Source: RYN-133 sp963754285 (GTDB lineage Bacteria > Actinomycetota > Actinomycetes > Mycobacteriales > Jatrophihabitantaceae). From it: a DNA stretch of 64,000 nt. A model generated the notes under the pieces. That model made no database searches. It was not told the origin of the DNA and was given only the letters and a program-made list of their open reading frames with translations. The position numbers and the translations under genes are program-made. Every line of letters begins with the position of its first letter. Position 1 is the first letter of the stretch. The DNA is taken from the NCBI GenBank assembly GCA_963754285.1, contig CAVWFN010000005.1:62001-126000 (forward strand), read 5' to 3'. This document shows, piece after piece, positions 24,509 through 33,126 of this stretch.

Positions 24509-25774
24509 ATGACACCCTGGGCCGCCCCGCACGCGGGCGGTCCGGTGCACGCGAAGCTCGCGCTGCCGGGGTCGAAATCACTCACCAACCGGGTGCTGGT
24601 GCTGGCCGCCCTCGCAACCGGGACGTCACGCATCGTCGCGCCGCTGCGCGCTCGCGACACGCTGTTGATGGCCGATGCACTTCGCGCGCTCGGCGTCCAG
24701 ATCATCGATGACCCACTCGCATGGACGGTGACACCGGCGGCGCTGTGCGGTGCCGACATCGATACGGGCCTGGCAGGCACGGTCATGCGATTCCTGCCGT
24801 CGGTCGCCGCACTGGCCGATGGGGACGTGCGCTTCGACGGCGATGCCTACGCGCGCGAACGTCCGATGGCGACGTTGCTCGACGGGCTGCGGCAGGCCGG
24901 CGTCGAGGTCGACGACGGCGGACGTGGCCGGATGCCGTTCACCGTGCGTGGCCGCGGTGCGGTCGACGGCGGGGCCGTCCATATCGATGCGTCCGCGTCG
25001 TCGCAGTTCGTGTCGGGGCTGCTGCTCTCCGGCGCGCGCTATGCCAAGGGGATCGAAGTCGTGCACACCGGCGACGGCGCCGTGCCGTCCCAGCCGCATC
25101 TCGACATGACCGTCGACGTCCTGCGCAGCGCCGGTGTCGCGGTCGCCGCTCCGTCGTCCGGCGTGTGGCGGGTCGAGCCCGGCCCGATCAGCGCGCGCGA
25201 GTGGGTCGTCGAGCCCGACCTGTCGAACGCCGCCCCCTTCCTCGCCGCCGCGCTGGCGACGGGCGGCGCCGTGACGATCGAACGCTGGCCCGAGTCGACC
25301 ACTCAGGCCGGCGACCAGTTGCGCACGCTGCTCGCCGCGATGGGTGCACGTCTGAGCTACCGCAACGGTGACCTGACCGTCGCCGCCGGCGACGAGTTGT
25401 TCGGCCTCGAGGCCGACCTGCACGACGTCGGCGAGCTCACGCCGGTGCTCGCTGCGCTCGCGGCGTTGGCCACCACACCGTCCTACCTGACCGGCATCGC
25501 GCACCTGCGCGGTCACGAGACCGACCGGCTGGCCGCATTGGCCAGCGAGATCAAACATCTCGGCGGCGACGTCATCGAAGACGCCGACGCGCTGACAATC
25601 CACCCGCGGCCGTTGCACGGCGGCGTGTGGCACTCCTACGCCGATCACCGGATGGCCACCGCCGGCGCGGTGCTCGGACTGCGCGTCGCCGATGTCGAAG
25701 TCGACGACATCGACGCGACGGCCAAGACGCTGCCCGACTTCGCGGGCATGTGGTCGACGATGGTCGGCGCCTGA
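24509..25774 (+). CDS. aroA: 3-phosphoshikimate 1-carboxyvinyltransferase (EPSP synthase)
   Basis: A 421-residue EPSP synthase that joins shikimate 3-phosphate and phosphoenolpyruvate in the chorismate pathway. Signatures are LALPGSKSLTNRVLVLAALA, TGLAGTVMRFLPSVAAL, ASASSQFVSGLLL and the late RGHETDRLAALASEI with HSYADHRMATAGAVLGL. The ATG at 24509 (MTPWAAPHAGG) is preferred because it aligns with mycobacterial AroA; an ATG at 24491 is also in frame. No strong ribosome site is visible. rsgA begins two bases after the stop, so the genes are co-transcribed. Confidence 0.93.
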   Translation: MTPWAAPHAGGPVHAKLALPGSKSLTNRVLVLAALATGTSRIVAPLRARDTLLMADALRALGVQIIDDPLAWTVTPAALCGADIDTGLAGTVMRFLPSVAALADGDVRFDGDAYARERPMATLLDGLRQAGVEVDDGGRGRMPFTVRGRGAVDGGAVHIDASASSQFVSGLLLSGARYAKGIEVVHTGDGAVPSQPHLDMTVDVLRSAGVAVAAPSSGVWRVEPGPISAREWVVEPDLSNAAPFLAAALATGGAVTIERWPESTTQAGDQLRTLLAAMGARLSYRNGDLTVAAGDELFGLEADLHDVGELTPVLAALAALATTPSYLTGIAHLRGHETDRLAALASEIKHLGGDVIEDADALTIHPRPLHGGVWHSYADHRMATAGAVLGLRVADVEVDDIDATAKTLPDFAGMWSTMVGA

Positions 25775-25776
25775 CT

Positions 25777-26769
25777 GTGCCGTCCTCCCGCGACGTCCGA
25801 AATCTCGACGAGGACGACGTTCGCGTCCGCCCGGGTCGCCGCAGCACGCGGCCGAGGTCGAAGCAACGCCCGGCCCATGAGGGCGCTGCCGACGGCATGG
25901 TCGTCACGGTCGATCGCGGCCGGTACACCGTGCTCGTCGACGAGGTCGAGGTCACCGCGATGCGGGCCCGAGAGCTCGGCCGCAAGGGCATCGCCGTCGG
26001 CGATCACGTGAGCGTCGTTGGCGATCTGTCCGGGGGGCCTGACGCTCTAGTGCGCATCGTGCGCATCGCCGACCGCAGCACGGTGTTGCGGCGTACGGCA
26101 GACGACAACGACCCGTACGAACGAGTCATCGTCGCCAACGCCGATCAGATGGTGATCGTTGCGGCACTCGCTGACCCCGAACCGTCGTACGGCCTCATCG
26201 ACCGGGCGCTGGTCGCAGCGCTCACCGCCGGGCTGGAACCGCTGCTCTGCCTGACCAAATCCGATCTCGCCCCGCCGGATGACGCGCTCGCGCGCTACGA
26301 CGAGCTTTCGGTACCTGCCATCGTCACCAAGCGCGGGGCGCCTTTGGACGAGCTGCAAGAACGCCTTGCCGGTCAGGTCTCGGTCCTCGTCGGACACTCC
26401 GGCGTCGGGAAGTCGACGCTGATCAACGCGTTGGTGCCGTCCGCCGATCGCGCTACGGGTCGGGTGAGCGCCATCGGCAAGGGTCGCCACACGTCCTCGT
26501 CCGCGATCGCTCTCGAGCTGGCCGACCACGGCGGCTGGGTGATCGACACCCCGGGCCTACGCTCGTTCGGCCTCGCACATGTCACGGCGCAAGACATGCT
26601 GTGGGCCTTTCCCGATCTCGAGGACGGCGCCAACCTGTGCCCGCCGGGATGCGAACACCTCAGCGCGGCCGCGGGCTGCACCCTCGACGCCTGGGTGGCG
26701 GCAGGCAACTCCTCGCCACGTCGTCTCGAAGCGTTCCGGCGGCTTCTCGCCAGCCGTACGGATCTCTAA
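25777..26769 (+). CDS. rsgA: Ribosome small subunit-dependent GTPase RsgA
   Basis: A 330-residue circularly permuted GTPase involved in 30S maturation. An N-terminal OB-fold is followed by GTPase motifs in permuted order: G4 TKSD, then G1 GHSGVGKST, G2 region KGRHTSS and G3 DTPG. A C-terminal zinc motif reads CPPGCEHLSAAAGC. The GTG at 25777 follows the aroA stop by two bases. Pairing of aroA with rsgA is typical of actinobacteria. Confidence 0.93.
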   Translation: MPSSRDVRNLDEDDVRVRPGRRSTRPRSKQRPAHEGAADGMVVTVDRGRYTVLVDEVEVTAMRARELGRKGIAVGDHVSVVGDLSGGPDALVRIVRIADRSTVLRRTADDNDPYERVIVANADQMVIVAALADPEPSYGLIDRALVAALTAGLEPLLCLTKSDLAPPDDALARYDELSVPAIVTKRGAPLDELQERLAGQVSVLVGHSGVGKSTLINALVPSADRATGRVSAIGKGRHTSSSAIALELADHGGWVIDTPGLRSFGLAHVTAQDMLWAFPDLEDGANLCPPGCEHLSAAAGCTLDAWVAAGNSSPRRLEAFRRLLASRTDL

Positions 26770-26784
26770 CTAGAGTCGGGCACC

Positions 26785-27090
26785 ATGAGCGCCAAACTCG
26801 TGGTCCTGTACGGCAGGCCGGACGACCCCGATGCGTTCGTCGCGCGGTATCGCGACGAGCACGTCCCGCTGGTCGGCAACATTCCGGGAGTGGACAAGTT
26901 CGAGTGGCTGACAGTCGCCGCTGCCGCCGACGGCGGTGAGGCGACCTACTCGGTCATTGCGGAGTTGTCCTTCGCCGACCCCGATGCGCTGCAGACCGCG
27001 ATGGGGACCGACGAGGGCAAGGCGGCCGCAGCCCACTACGGCGAGATCGCGCCGGCGGGATCGCGGATGTTCGTCACCCTCGTGAATTGA
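26785..27090 (+). CDS. EthD-family ferredoxin-like barrel protein
   Basis: A 101-residue protein with the EthD/dabb fold: LVVLYGRPDDPDAFVARYRDEHVPLV at the start and a SEDGKAAAAHYGEIAP-type helix near the end (here TDEGKAAAAHYGE). EthD was first seen with ether-degrading P450s, but most members have no defined reaction. An AACTAGAGT stretch precedes the ATG; no strong ribosome site is visible. It converges on xdhC. Confidence 0.85.
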   Translation: MSAKLVVLYGRPDDPDAFVARYRDEHVPLVGNIPGVDKFEWLTVAAAADGGEATYSVIAELSFADPDALQTAMGTDEGKAAAAHYGEIAPAGSRMFVTLVN

Positions 27091-27097
27091 CCACGTC

Positions 27098-28096
27098 TTA
27101 GTACCGCGGCGGCGGCGCGTGCACGCCGGCCGTGTGCACGGGACCCTCGCGGCGGCTGATCGAACCGCCGCCGCTACCGGCCCGGTTGGCCAAGATCTCG
27201 GCAACGATCGACACCGCTATCTCGGCAGGCGTGTGCGCGTCGATGTCGAGACCGGCCGGCCCGTGCAGCCGCGCGAATTGTTCGTCGCCGATGTCGCGGG
27301 CAACGAGTCCCTCGCGTCGCGCGGCCTGCGTGTGGCGCGAGCCGAGCGCACCGACATAGCCCGCGCGGCTCGACAACGCCGCCGCCAGCGCAGGGACATC
27401 AGTGTCACGATCGTGGCTGAGCACGACGATCGCATCACTCTCGGTGAGCCGACGCGCGCGCTCGACGGCATCGGACACCTCGTCGGTGACCGCTGACGCC
27501 CAGCCGAGCAGCGTGGCGCTGTCGACCAGGGCCGCCGCGATGGCACCGTTGCCGATCACGACGAGTTCGGTGCTCGGCCAGAGCGTGACGACGACCTGGA
27601 TGTCGTCGCCGCGTGCGAGGGCAGTCGCGCTCACACCGCGTGCGAACAGCCGCGGGACGTCGACACCGTCCGGATGGCGAGGCGCGGCGCGCACGTCGGC
27701 TGCCGTGTAGCACGTGGTGAGCGCAGACCCCGTGTCGCTGAGCTCACTCACGAGACATATCGGTTCGCGTCGCTGCAGCCGTTGCCACGTGTCGGACGGG
27801 AACGCAGCGGCGCTCTGCACGAACACGGTCGCCGTGCCGCCGCACGAGAGGCCTGCGGCGACGGCGTCGAGGTCGCTGACGGTGACCTCGACCAACCGGC
27901 CGTCGTGCTCGCCGGCGCCGGCGAGCTGTTCGGCGATGCCGGGCAGCAGCGCGCCGGCGCGCGCGCCGTCGTCGGTCCAGGCGAAGGCGGCGCCGGGATC
28001 GCTCGAGCTGAACCCCCGCGTCGCGACCACCTGGGCGACGTGGACCGCACTGCCCCGATCGAGCCACGCCGCGACCTGCCCTGCGATGTCGTACAT
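27098..28096 (-). CDS. XdhC/CoxF-type molybdoenzyme maturation protein
   Basis: A 332-residue XdhC/CoxI-family protein: N-terminal XdhC region (VAQVVATRGFSSSDPGAAFAWTDDG, EVTVSDLDAVAAGLSCGGTA) and a C-terminal Rossmann domain (LVVIGNGAIAAAL, YVGALGSRHTQAARR, IDAHTPAEIAVSIVAEILANR). XdhC proteins bind molybdenum cofactor and insert it, with the sulfido ligand, into xanthine dehydrogenase-type enzymes. The ATG at 28096 (MYDIAGQVAAWL) aligns with the family; an ATG at 28114 is also possible. The gene follows the VWA and MoxR genes on one strand. Confidence 0.88.
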   Translation of the reverse strand: MYDIAGQVAAWLDRGSAVHVAQVVATRGFSSSDPGAAFAWTDDGARAGALLPGIAEQLAGAGEHDGRLVEVTVSDLDAVAAGLSCGGTATVFVQSAAAFPSDTWQRLQRREPICLVSELSDTGSALTTCYTAADVRAAPRHPDGVDVPRLFARGVSATALARGDDIQVVVTLWPSTELVVIGNGAIAAALVDSATLLGWASAVTDEVSDAVERARRLTESDAIVVLSHDRDTDVPALAAALSSRAGYVGALGSRHTQAARREGLVARDIGDEQFARLHGPAGLDIDAHTPAEIAVSIVAEILANRAGSGGGSISRREGPVHTAGVHAPPPRY

Positions 28097-28120
28097 GCCT
28101 CTACGGTCGCGCATACCCGA

Positions 28121-28990
28121 TCATCCGTCGAGAAGCCTGGCCAAAGCTGCCGGCGCGTCTGCTGCGCCCGCCATCGGCTCCCACCGCGCGCCTGCAGCGG
28201 CGGCGAACGCCTGTGCCTCGGAACTGTCGTCGCCCGGCGCCAGGATCAACAGCTCGTCGAGTGCGGCCCCCGCAGGCACAGGGTCTTCGTCGTCGGTCGC
28301 CCGGCAGTCGCTGAGCAGGATCGTCACGCGCCGTTGTGCACGCGCGGCTGCAAGCTGCTCGGCGGCCCGTCGCAGCGCCGTTGCCAGCGCCGTCACTCCG
28401 TGCCCACGCAGCTGCAGCAGTCGTTCGACAACGACACCGGCGTCGAGGTGCGCGGTGAGGGCGCGGTGCACCTGCGCCTCACGCGCGAAGCTCACCACCG
28501 CGAACTCGGACGGGGCCCGCCACGCGCACGCGGCGGCGGTGAGTGCTGCCGCTGCGAGCCGCGCCCCGGTCATCGACCCGGACGCGTCGACGACAAGGCA
28601 GACCGCGACGGCCGGTCGTCCCCAATCACGTGCGACGAGTTCGTCCAGCCCTGGCGTGCGACGGGTGGCCCGCGCGGTCGCGATCGCGTCGAGGGAGCTG
28701 TCGATGTCGAGATCGCCGCCACGATCAGCGGGGACGGAGCGTAGGCGGGCGGTCCCGCGCACACGGCTTCGTCCCGATCGGGCCCGATCGAGCACGATCG
28801 TGCGTGCGAGCCGTCGCGATCGCCCCCGCAACCGCTCGTCGGTGGCGACCGTCATGTCGGCGAGCATCTCCAGCGCAGCCGAGGGATTCTCACGAAGAGC
28901 CTCGTCGAGGGCTCGCTCGTCAAGGCGACCTACTTCGGGCGAGACGTCCTGGAACTGCGGATGCCTGCGGGCCAGATCGGTGCGGGCCAC
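28121..28990 (-). CDS. VWA-domain protein (CoxE-like)
   Basis: A 289-residue cytosolic protein with a von Willebrand A domain from about residue 128: the metal-ion site DASGSMTG, then TALATALRRAAEQL and LLSDCRATDDED. The N-terminal 120 residues are Arg-rich and helical. With a MoxR ATPase gene upstream and xdhC downstream, the arrangement matches the coxD-coxE-coxF accessory set that assembles the Cu-Mo site of aerobic CO dehydrogenase. No CO dehydrogenase structural gene is in the window. Confidence 0.85.
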   Translation of the reverse strand: MARTDLARRHPQFQDVSPEVGRLDERALDEALRENPSAALEMLADMTVATDERLRGRSRRLARTIVLDRARSGRSRVRGTARLRSVPADRGGDLDIDSSLDAIATARATRRTPGLDELVARDWGRPAVAVCLVVDASGSMTGARLAAAALTAAACAWRAPSEFAVVSFAREAQVHRALTAHLDAGVVVERLLQLRGHGVTALATALRRAAEQLAAARAQRRVTILLSDCRATDDEDPVPAGAALDELLILAPGDDSSEAQAFAAAAGARWEPMAGAADAPAALARLLDG

Positions 28991-29013
28991 GGTGCGGCCG
29001 CGGTTGGAACGGT

Positions 29014-29940
29014 CTAGCGCACGACGGCCCGCGCCGGGCGGGCCAGGAGTTCCCCCGACGCATCACCACGCTCGTCCGGGTCGCGCGAGTCGGCATCACC
29101 CGGCTGGGGTTCGCGCCCGAACACCGCTTCGTACAACTCGCGCACGACGTCTTCCGGCGGTCGGGTGCACGACTCGACCAATCGGACGCGTCCCGACAAC
29201 GAAACCAGCGCGGCATCGAGTCCGACGTGCCAATCGGTCACGGCGATGCCGCGTGCGCGCGCGAGCGAGCTGGCGATGCGCGCCAGGTCGATCGCGCCGC
29301 GCACCGACGATCCGATCCGGACGTCGTCGTGCTCGCGGGTGCGCCGGGTCAGTTCGACGACCCGTCCACGCCAATCGGCCGGTACGTCTGTGCCCTGTTG
29401 CGCGACAATCGACAACTCGTCGTCGGCGCTCTGGTAACCCATCGCGATGCGGCACGTGCGGTCATACACCGCCGCCGAGATTCGGGCCGTGCCTACGGCG
29501 TCGAACGGATTCATCGCCGCGACGATACGGAAACCTGATGATGCCGCGACCTTACCCAGCCGCGGCACATGCAGCTCACCCTCCGACATCACGGTGATCA
29601 GCACGTTCAGCGTCTCTTCCGGGACGCGGTTGAGCTCTTCGACGTACAACAGGCCACCGCTGCGCAGTGCGGCGACCAGCGGCCCGTCGACGAAGATCTC
29701 CTCGGTGTAGCCGTCGGCGAGCACGCGGGCCGGATCGAAGTGCCCGACCAAGCGCGCCGGCGTCAACTCGGCATTGCCCTCGACGAAGAGGAAGTCGACG
29801 TCCTGGGCGGCCGCCACGGCACGCAACAACGTGCTCTTGCCCGTGCCGGGCGGACCTTCCAGGACGACGTGCGCGCCGCTGTCGAGTGCTGCAGTGAGCA
29901 GCTCGATCTCGTACGCCCGTCCAATCGGGTCGGCAATCAT
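29014..29940 (-). CDS. MoxR/CoxD-type AAA+ ATPase
   Basis: A 308-residue AAA+ ATPase: Walker A GPPGTGKST, Walker B LLYVEELNRVP, sensor region RIVAAMNPFDAVG, and a C-terminal lid. MoxR ATPases act with VWA proteins to insert metal cofactors or activate enzymes; CoxD is needed for maturation of the CO dehydrogenase active site. The ATG at 29940 is followed by IADPIGRAYEIE; a TTG at 29961 would add seven residues. The VWA and xdhC genes follow closely. Confidence 0.87.
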   Translation of the reverse strand: MIADPIGRAYEIELLTAALDSGAHVVLEGPPGTGKSTLLRAVAAAQDVDFLFVEGNAELTPARLVGHFDPARVLADGYTEEIFVDGPLVAALRSGGLLYVEELNRVPEETLNVLITVMSEGELHVPRLGKVAASSGFRIVAAMNPFDAVGTARISAAVYDRTCRIAMGYQSADDELSIVAQQGTDVPADWRGRVVELTRRTREHDDVRIGSSVRGAIDLARIASSLARARGIAVTDWHVGLDAALVSLSGRVRLVESCTRPPEDVVRELYEAVFGREPQPGDADSRDPDERGDASGELLARPARAVVR

Positions 29941-29960
29941 TTTTCGGGGTCCCCGCGCCA

Positions 29961-29993
29961 ACGCGGAGCGTTCTTTGCGGAGCGTTTTCGCGG
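29961..29993. repeat. Short direct repeats GCGGAGCGTT upstream of moxR
   Basis: Two copies of GCGGAGCGTT (around 29964 and 29977) with T-rich spacers sit inside a CGCGGGG/CCCCGCG inverted pair, in the 68-base gap between the alcohol dehydrogenase stop and the moxR start. It could be a weak terminator or an operator; the sequence does not decide. Confidence 0.35.
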
Positions 29994-30008
29994 GGTGATC
30001 ATGCCGTC

Positions 30009-31121
30009 CTAGTGCTCGTGGATGACGACGCCGCGGACGTTCTTGCCGTTGAGCAGATCGTCGTAGCCCTCGTTCACCTGGTCGAGGGTGTAGGTCTTGG
30101 TGATGATCTCGTCGAGCTTGAGGTCACCACTCTGATACAGCCCGAGGATCTTCGGGATGTCGCGGGTCGGGTTGCAGTCGCCGAACAGCGTTCCCTTCAC
30201 CGTCTTCTTGTACAGCGTCATGATCGTGCCCGGCAGTTGGACGGTCGGCGCCTCGAGCTTGTTGAGCCCGGTGAGCACGATCGTGCTGCCCTTGCCGGTG
30301 GCACCGAACGCTGCGCCGACGACGTCGGCCTCCATCAGCCCGACTGTGAGGATCGCCTTGTCGGCCATCTCGCCACGCGTCAGGTCGGTGACCAACGCCT
30401 GTGCCTCTTCGGCGCTGGCGACCGCGTGCGTCGCGCCGAGTTCCATCGCCTTCTCGCGCTTGTTCTCCAGCGGGTCGACGGCGATGACATTCTTCGCACC
30501 GGCATAGCGCGCGCCCTGGACGGCGTTGATGCCGATCCCGCCCACTCCATAGACCAGCACCGTCTCGCCGGGCTGCACGTCAGCGGCATAGACGGCCGAG
30601 CCCCATCCGGTCGGCACGCCGCACCCTACGAGCACAGCCTTGTCGAGCGGCAGATCGTCGTCGACCTTCACCACCGAGTTCTGGTGGATCGTGCCGTACT
30701 GGCTGAACGTGCCGAGCATGCACATGGCGCCGTAGTCGCCTCGCGGCCCGCTGTTCGGGAACCGTCCGCCCGGCAGGTACCCCTCGAGGATCGTCGCGCC
30801 CATGTCGCAGATCGCCTGTTGCCCGGTCGCACACCACCGGCAGGTGCCGCAGTTGGGGATGAAGGAGCAGACGACATGATCGCCCGGTTGCACCCGGGTG
30901 ACTCCGACGCCCACCTCTTCGATGACGCCGGCGCCTTCATGGCCGAGCACCATCGGCAGCCGTGCCTCGAGGTCGCCGTGCGCGATGTGGATGTCGGAAT
31001 GGCACAGCCCGGCGTGGGTGTACCGGATGAGTACCTCGCCGGCCTGCGGCCCGTCGAGGTCGAGCTCCTCGATCTCGATCGGCTTGCCCGGCTCGTAGAC
31101 GACAGCGGCCTTGGTCTTCAC
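30009..31121 (-). CDS. NDMA-dependent-type zinc alcohol dehydrogenase
   Basis: A 370-residue class III-like medium-chain alcohol dehydrogenase. Catalytic zinc Cys40 and the HSD follow in AGLCHSDIH, the His-Glu in GHEGAGVIEEVG, and the structural zinc set in CGTCRWCATGQQAIC. The nucleotide fold is VYGVGGIGINAVQGARYAG. The length and the FPNSGPRGDYGAMCMLGTFSQYG insertion fit the actinobacterial NDMA-dependent group, which often works with mycofactocin; no mycofactocin genes are in the window. The GTG at 31121 follows GAGGGGAAG. Confidence 0.88.
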   Translation of the reverse strand: MKTKAAVVYEPGKPIEIEELDLDGPQAGEVLIRYTHAGLCHSDIHIAHGDLEARLPMVLGHEGAGVIEEVGVGVTRVQPGDHVVCSFIPNCGTCRWCATGQQAICDMGATILEGYLPGGRFPNSGPRGDYGAMCMLGTFSQYGTIHQNSVVKVDDDLPLDKAVLVGCGVPTGWGSAVYAADVQPGETVLVYGVGGIGINAVQGARYAGAKNVIAVDPLENKREKAMELGATHAVASAEEAQALVTDLTRGEMADKAILTVGLMEADVVGAAFGATGKGSTIVLTGLNKLEAPTVQLPGTIMTLYKKTVKGTLFGDCNPTRDIPKILGLYQSGDLKLDEIITKTYTLDQVNEGYDDLLNGKNVRGVVIHEH

Positions 31122-31325
31122 GTGCGCTTCCCCTCGATACGTGGCTAGGACGAAATCGACCTTCTCCACGATCGTGGCGTCGCGACAGAGATATGTCCAG
31201 TAAGTGTCCGCAGAGCCGGTCTCGCCCTCGACGCGCAGGAGCGGAGGGGGATGCGCGTCGAGAGCGAGATCGAATTCATCAGCGTCAGCCCAGAGGGGGT
31301 GAGCTGTGCGCTGACTGGGTCTCGA

Positions 31326-31478
31326 TCAGACGATGTCGGCGAGGTAGGTCGCCATCCACAACGCGAGCGTCGTGCTGGCGAAGATCAAGAGGACGGCCAG
31401 GGCCGCCCAGTACGCCAAGGGACGCCGTGCGATGGAACGGCCCGACGAGGTCGCTGCGGGGGTCACGATGTCGGTCAC
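31326..31478 (-). CDS. Small single-pass membrane protein
   Basis: A 50-residue product starting at GTG 31478 (VTDIVTPAATSSG...) and ending ...ADIV at a TGA. Residues about 20-44 form one hydrophobic helix (LAYWAALAVLLIFASTTLAL). GTGAGG lies just upstream of the start, and codon third positions are GC-rich as in neighbouring genes. It lies alone between the alcohol dehydrogenase and aminotransferase genes. I do not recognise a family. Confidence 0.5.
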   Translation of the reverse strand: MTDIVTPAATSSGRSIARRPLAYWAALAVLLIFASTTLALWMATYLADIV

Positions 31479-31643
31479 GCCTCACTGTCTTCCCACATCT
31501 CACGGAAATGCAACCGCGATTTGCAAATTCCTTGTGAAAGTCAGGAATCCTGATAGGACAAGCGCGGGAAAAACGGACGTAAAGCATCGGTACAAGCTCA
31601 ACATTGACCAAACTTCAGCCAGATATCGAGCTGCGCGGACCGA
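31479..31643 (-). other. Intergenic stretch, relatively AT-rich
   Basis: Between the aminotransferase stop and the small membrane protein start. It is noticeably richer in A and T than its surroundings (for example AAAGTCAGGAATCCTGATAGGAC, which includes TCAGGATT/AATCCTGA-like symmetry). It probably holds the promoter of the small gene and the 3' end of the aminotransferase message. I see no gene in it. Confidence 0.4.
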
Positions 31644-32810
31644 TCATTGCGTGGCCAGCCACTGCCCGAGCCAGGCGATTCCCTGCCCGATCTCGGCCGC
31701 ATCACCGGCAAAACACATCCGGACGAATCGCCCACCATCGACCGGGTCGAAGTCCACGCCGGGGGCCAGGGCCACGCCGCATTCGTCGAGCGCGCGGAAC
31801 ACGAACGACAACGAATCGTCCGTCCAGCGTGAAACGTCGGCATACATGTAGAAAGCACCATCTGCCGGCGCGAGACGATCCAGGCCGATCTGCGGAAGTG
31901 CTTCGAGCGCCATTGCCCGATTTGTCGAATAGCGCGCGACATTCGCGTCCAATTCGGAATACGCGTCGAATGCGGCGACCGCGGCATGCTGCGACAGCGC
32001 CGGTGGACAGATCGCGAAGTTGCCCGCCAACCGGTCGACGGCGTCGGCGAGATCGTCCGGGACGAGCAACCAACCAATGCGCCATCCGGTCATCGAGAAG
32101 TATTTCGAGAAGCTGTTCACCACGACCGCACGGCGACTCGTGCGCCACGCTGACGCGGCAGCCATGCCGAAGGTGATCCCGTGGTAGATCTCGTCGCTGA
32201 TCAAGCGTGTGCCGTGGGCATCGCACCAGGCTGTCAACGCGGCCAACTCGGCGGCGTCGACCATCGTCCCGGTCGGGTTGGCGGGCGAAGCGAGCACCAA
32301 TCCGGCCGGTGCTCGCCCGAGTGCCTCGAGGTGGGCGACCGTGGGCTGGAAGCGGGTCTCGGGGCCGCACGGCAGCTCGATGACGTTGCACCCCAGGGCC
32401 GCGAGCATGTTGCGGTAGGCCGGGTAGCCGGGGCGCGCCATCGCAACGGTGTCGCCGACATCGAAGGCGGCGAGGAACGCGTAGAGGAACCCGCTGGACG
32501 ATCCGGTGGTCACCGCGACGTTGTCGGCCGACACGGCGATGGCGTCGGTGCGGGCGTAGTGCGCGGCGATCGCCTCGCGCAGCGGCGCGATGCCCAGAGC
32601 GTTGGTGTATCCGATCCGATCGGACTCGATCGTCTCGATTGCCGCGCGCCGCACCGGCTCGGGTGCCGGCGTCGACGGCTGGCCGGCAGACAGGTCGATG
32701 ACCGGCAGGCCCTGGGCGCGCCGCTTGCTCACCGCATCGATGACGCGCATGACCTGAAAGGCCGGCACTCCCCCGCGCGCGCTGGCCTGCGCTGTGCTGT
32801 CCATGCTCAC
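31644..32810 (-). CDS. Class I/II pyridoxal-phosphate aminotransferase
   Basis: A 388-residue fold-type I aminotransferase. Visible are the N-terminal LSAGQPSTPAPEPVRRA, GYTNALGIAPLREAIA, the ASPANPTGTMVD loop, DEIYHGITF, and the PLP Lys in NSFSKYFSMTGWRIGWL. The substrate is unassigned; the sequence resembles the AspC/ArAT-like actinobacterial group. The GTG at 32810 and ATG at 32804 are both possible starts. It follows a DUF2087 gene by eight bases, so the two may share a transcript. Confidence 0.88.
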   Translation of the reverse strand: MSMDSTAQASARGGVPAFQVMRVIDAVSKRRAQGLPVIDLSAGQPSTPAPEPVRRAAIETIESDRIGYTNALGIAPLREAIAAHYARTDAIAVSADNVAVTTGSSSGFLYAFLAAFDVGDTVAMARPGYPAYRNMLAALGCNVIELPCGPETRFQPTVAHLEALGRAPAGLVLASPANPTGTMVDAAELAALTAWCDAHGTRLISDEIYHGITFGMAAASAWRTSRRAVVVNSFSKYFSMTGWRIGWLLVPDDLADAVDRLAGNFAICPPALSQHAAVAAFDAYSELDANVARYSTNRAMALEALPQIGLDRLAPADGAFYMYADVSRWTDDSLSFVFRALDECGVALAPGVDFDPVDGGRFVRMCFAGDAAEIGQGIAWLGQWLATQ

Positions 32811-32818
32811 CCCCGCCG

Positions 32819-33112
32819 TCAGACTTCGACCGGTCCGCCGATGCGCCAGTACTTGCCGTCGGCGCGGTCGAGCAAGCGCTCGTCGATCAGGTACCGCCGC
32901 ACCGCGGCGACGTCGCGCGGCCAGACCTGGCGCAGCACGAGGTTCACGTCGACCTCGTCGTACCGCTTGCCGGGCTCGAAGCGTTGCACGATGTGTTCGA
33001 GCACGATGCGGCGCTTGCGACCGGGCCGCGGCATCGACATGAGCACGTCACCCCGGAAGAACGAACGCAGCACCTTGTCGATCTCGACACGATCGGGCGG
33101 CGTGCTGGTCAC
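32819..33112 (-). CDS. DUF2087 domain protein
   Basis: A 97-residue protein matching the DUF2087 pattern: VLRSFFRGDVLMSMPRPGRKRRIVLEHI, FEPGKRYDEVDVNLVLRQ and the end YLIDERLLDRADGKYWR. The fold is a winged-helix-like RNA/DNA-binding type with no defined role; in other bacteria it is often attached to ArsR regulators. The GTG at 33112 (VTSTPPDRVEIDKVLR) is chosen because the domain starts there. It is divergent from hisN, with a 14-base gap. Confidence 0.85.
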   Translation of the reverse strand: MTSTPPDRVEIDKVLRSFFRGDVLMSMPRPGRKRRIVLEHIVQRFEPGKRYDEVDVNLVLRQVWPRDVAAVRRYLIDERLLDRADGKYWRIGGPVEV

Positions 33113-33126
33113 CTCCCGACGGTAAC

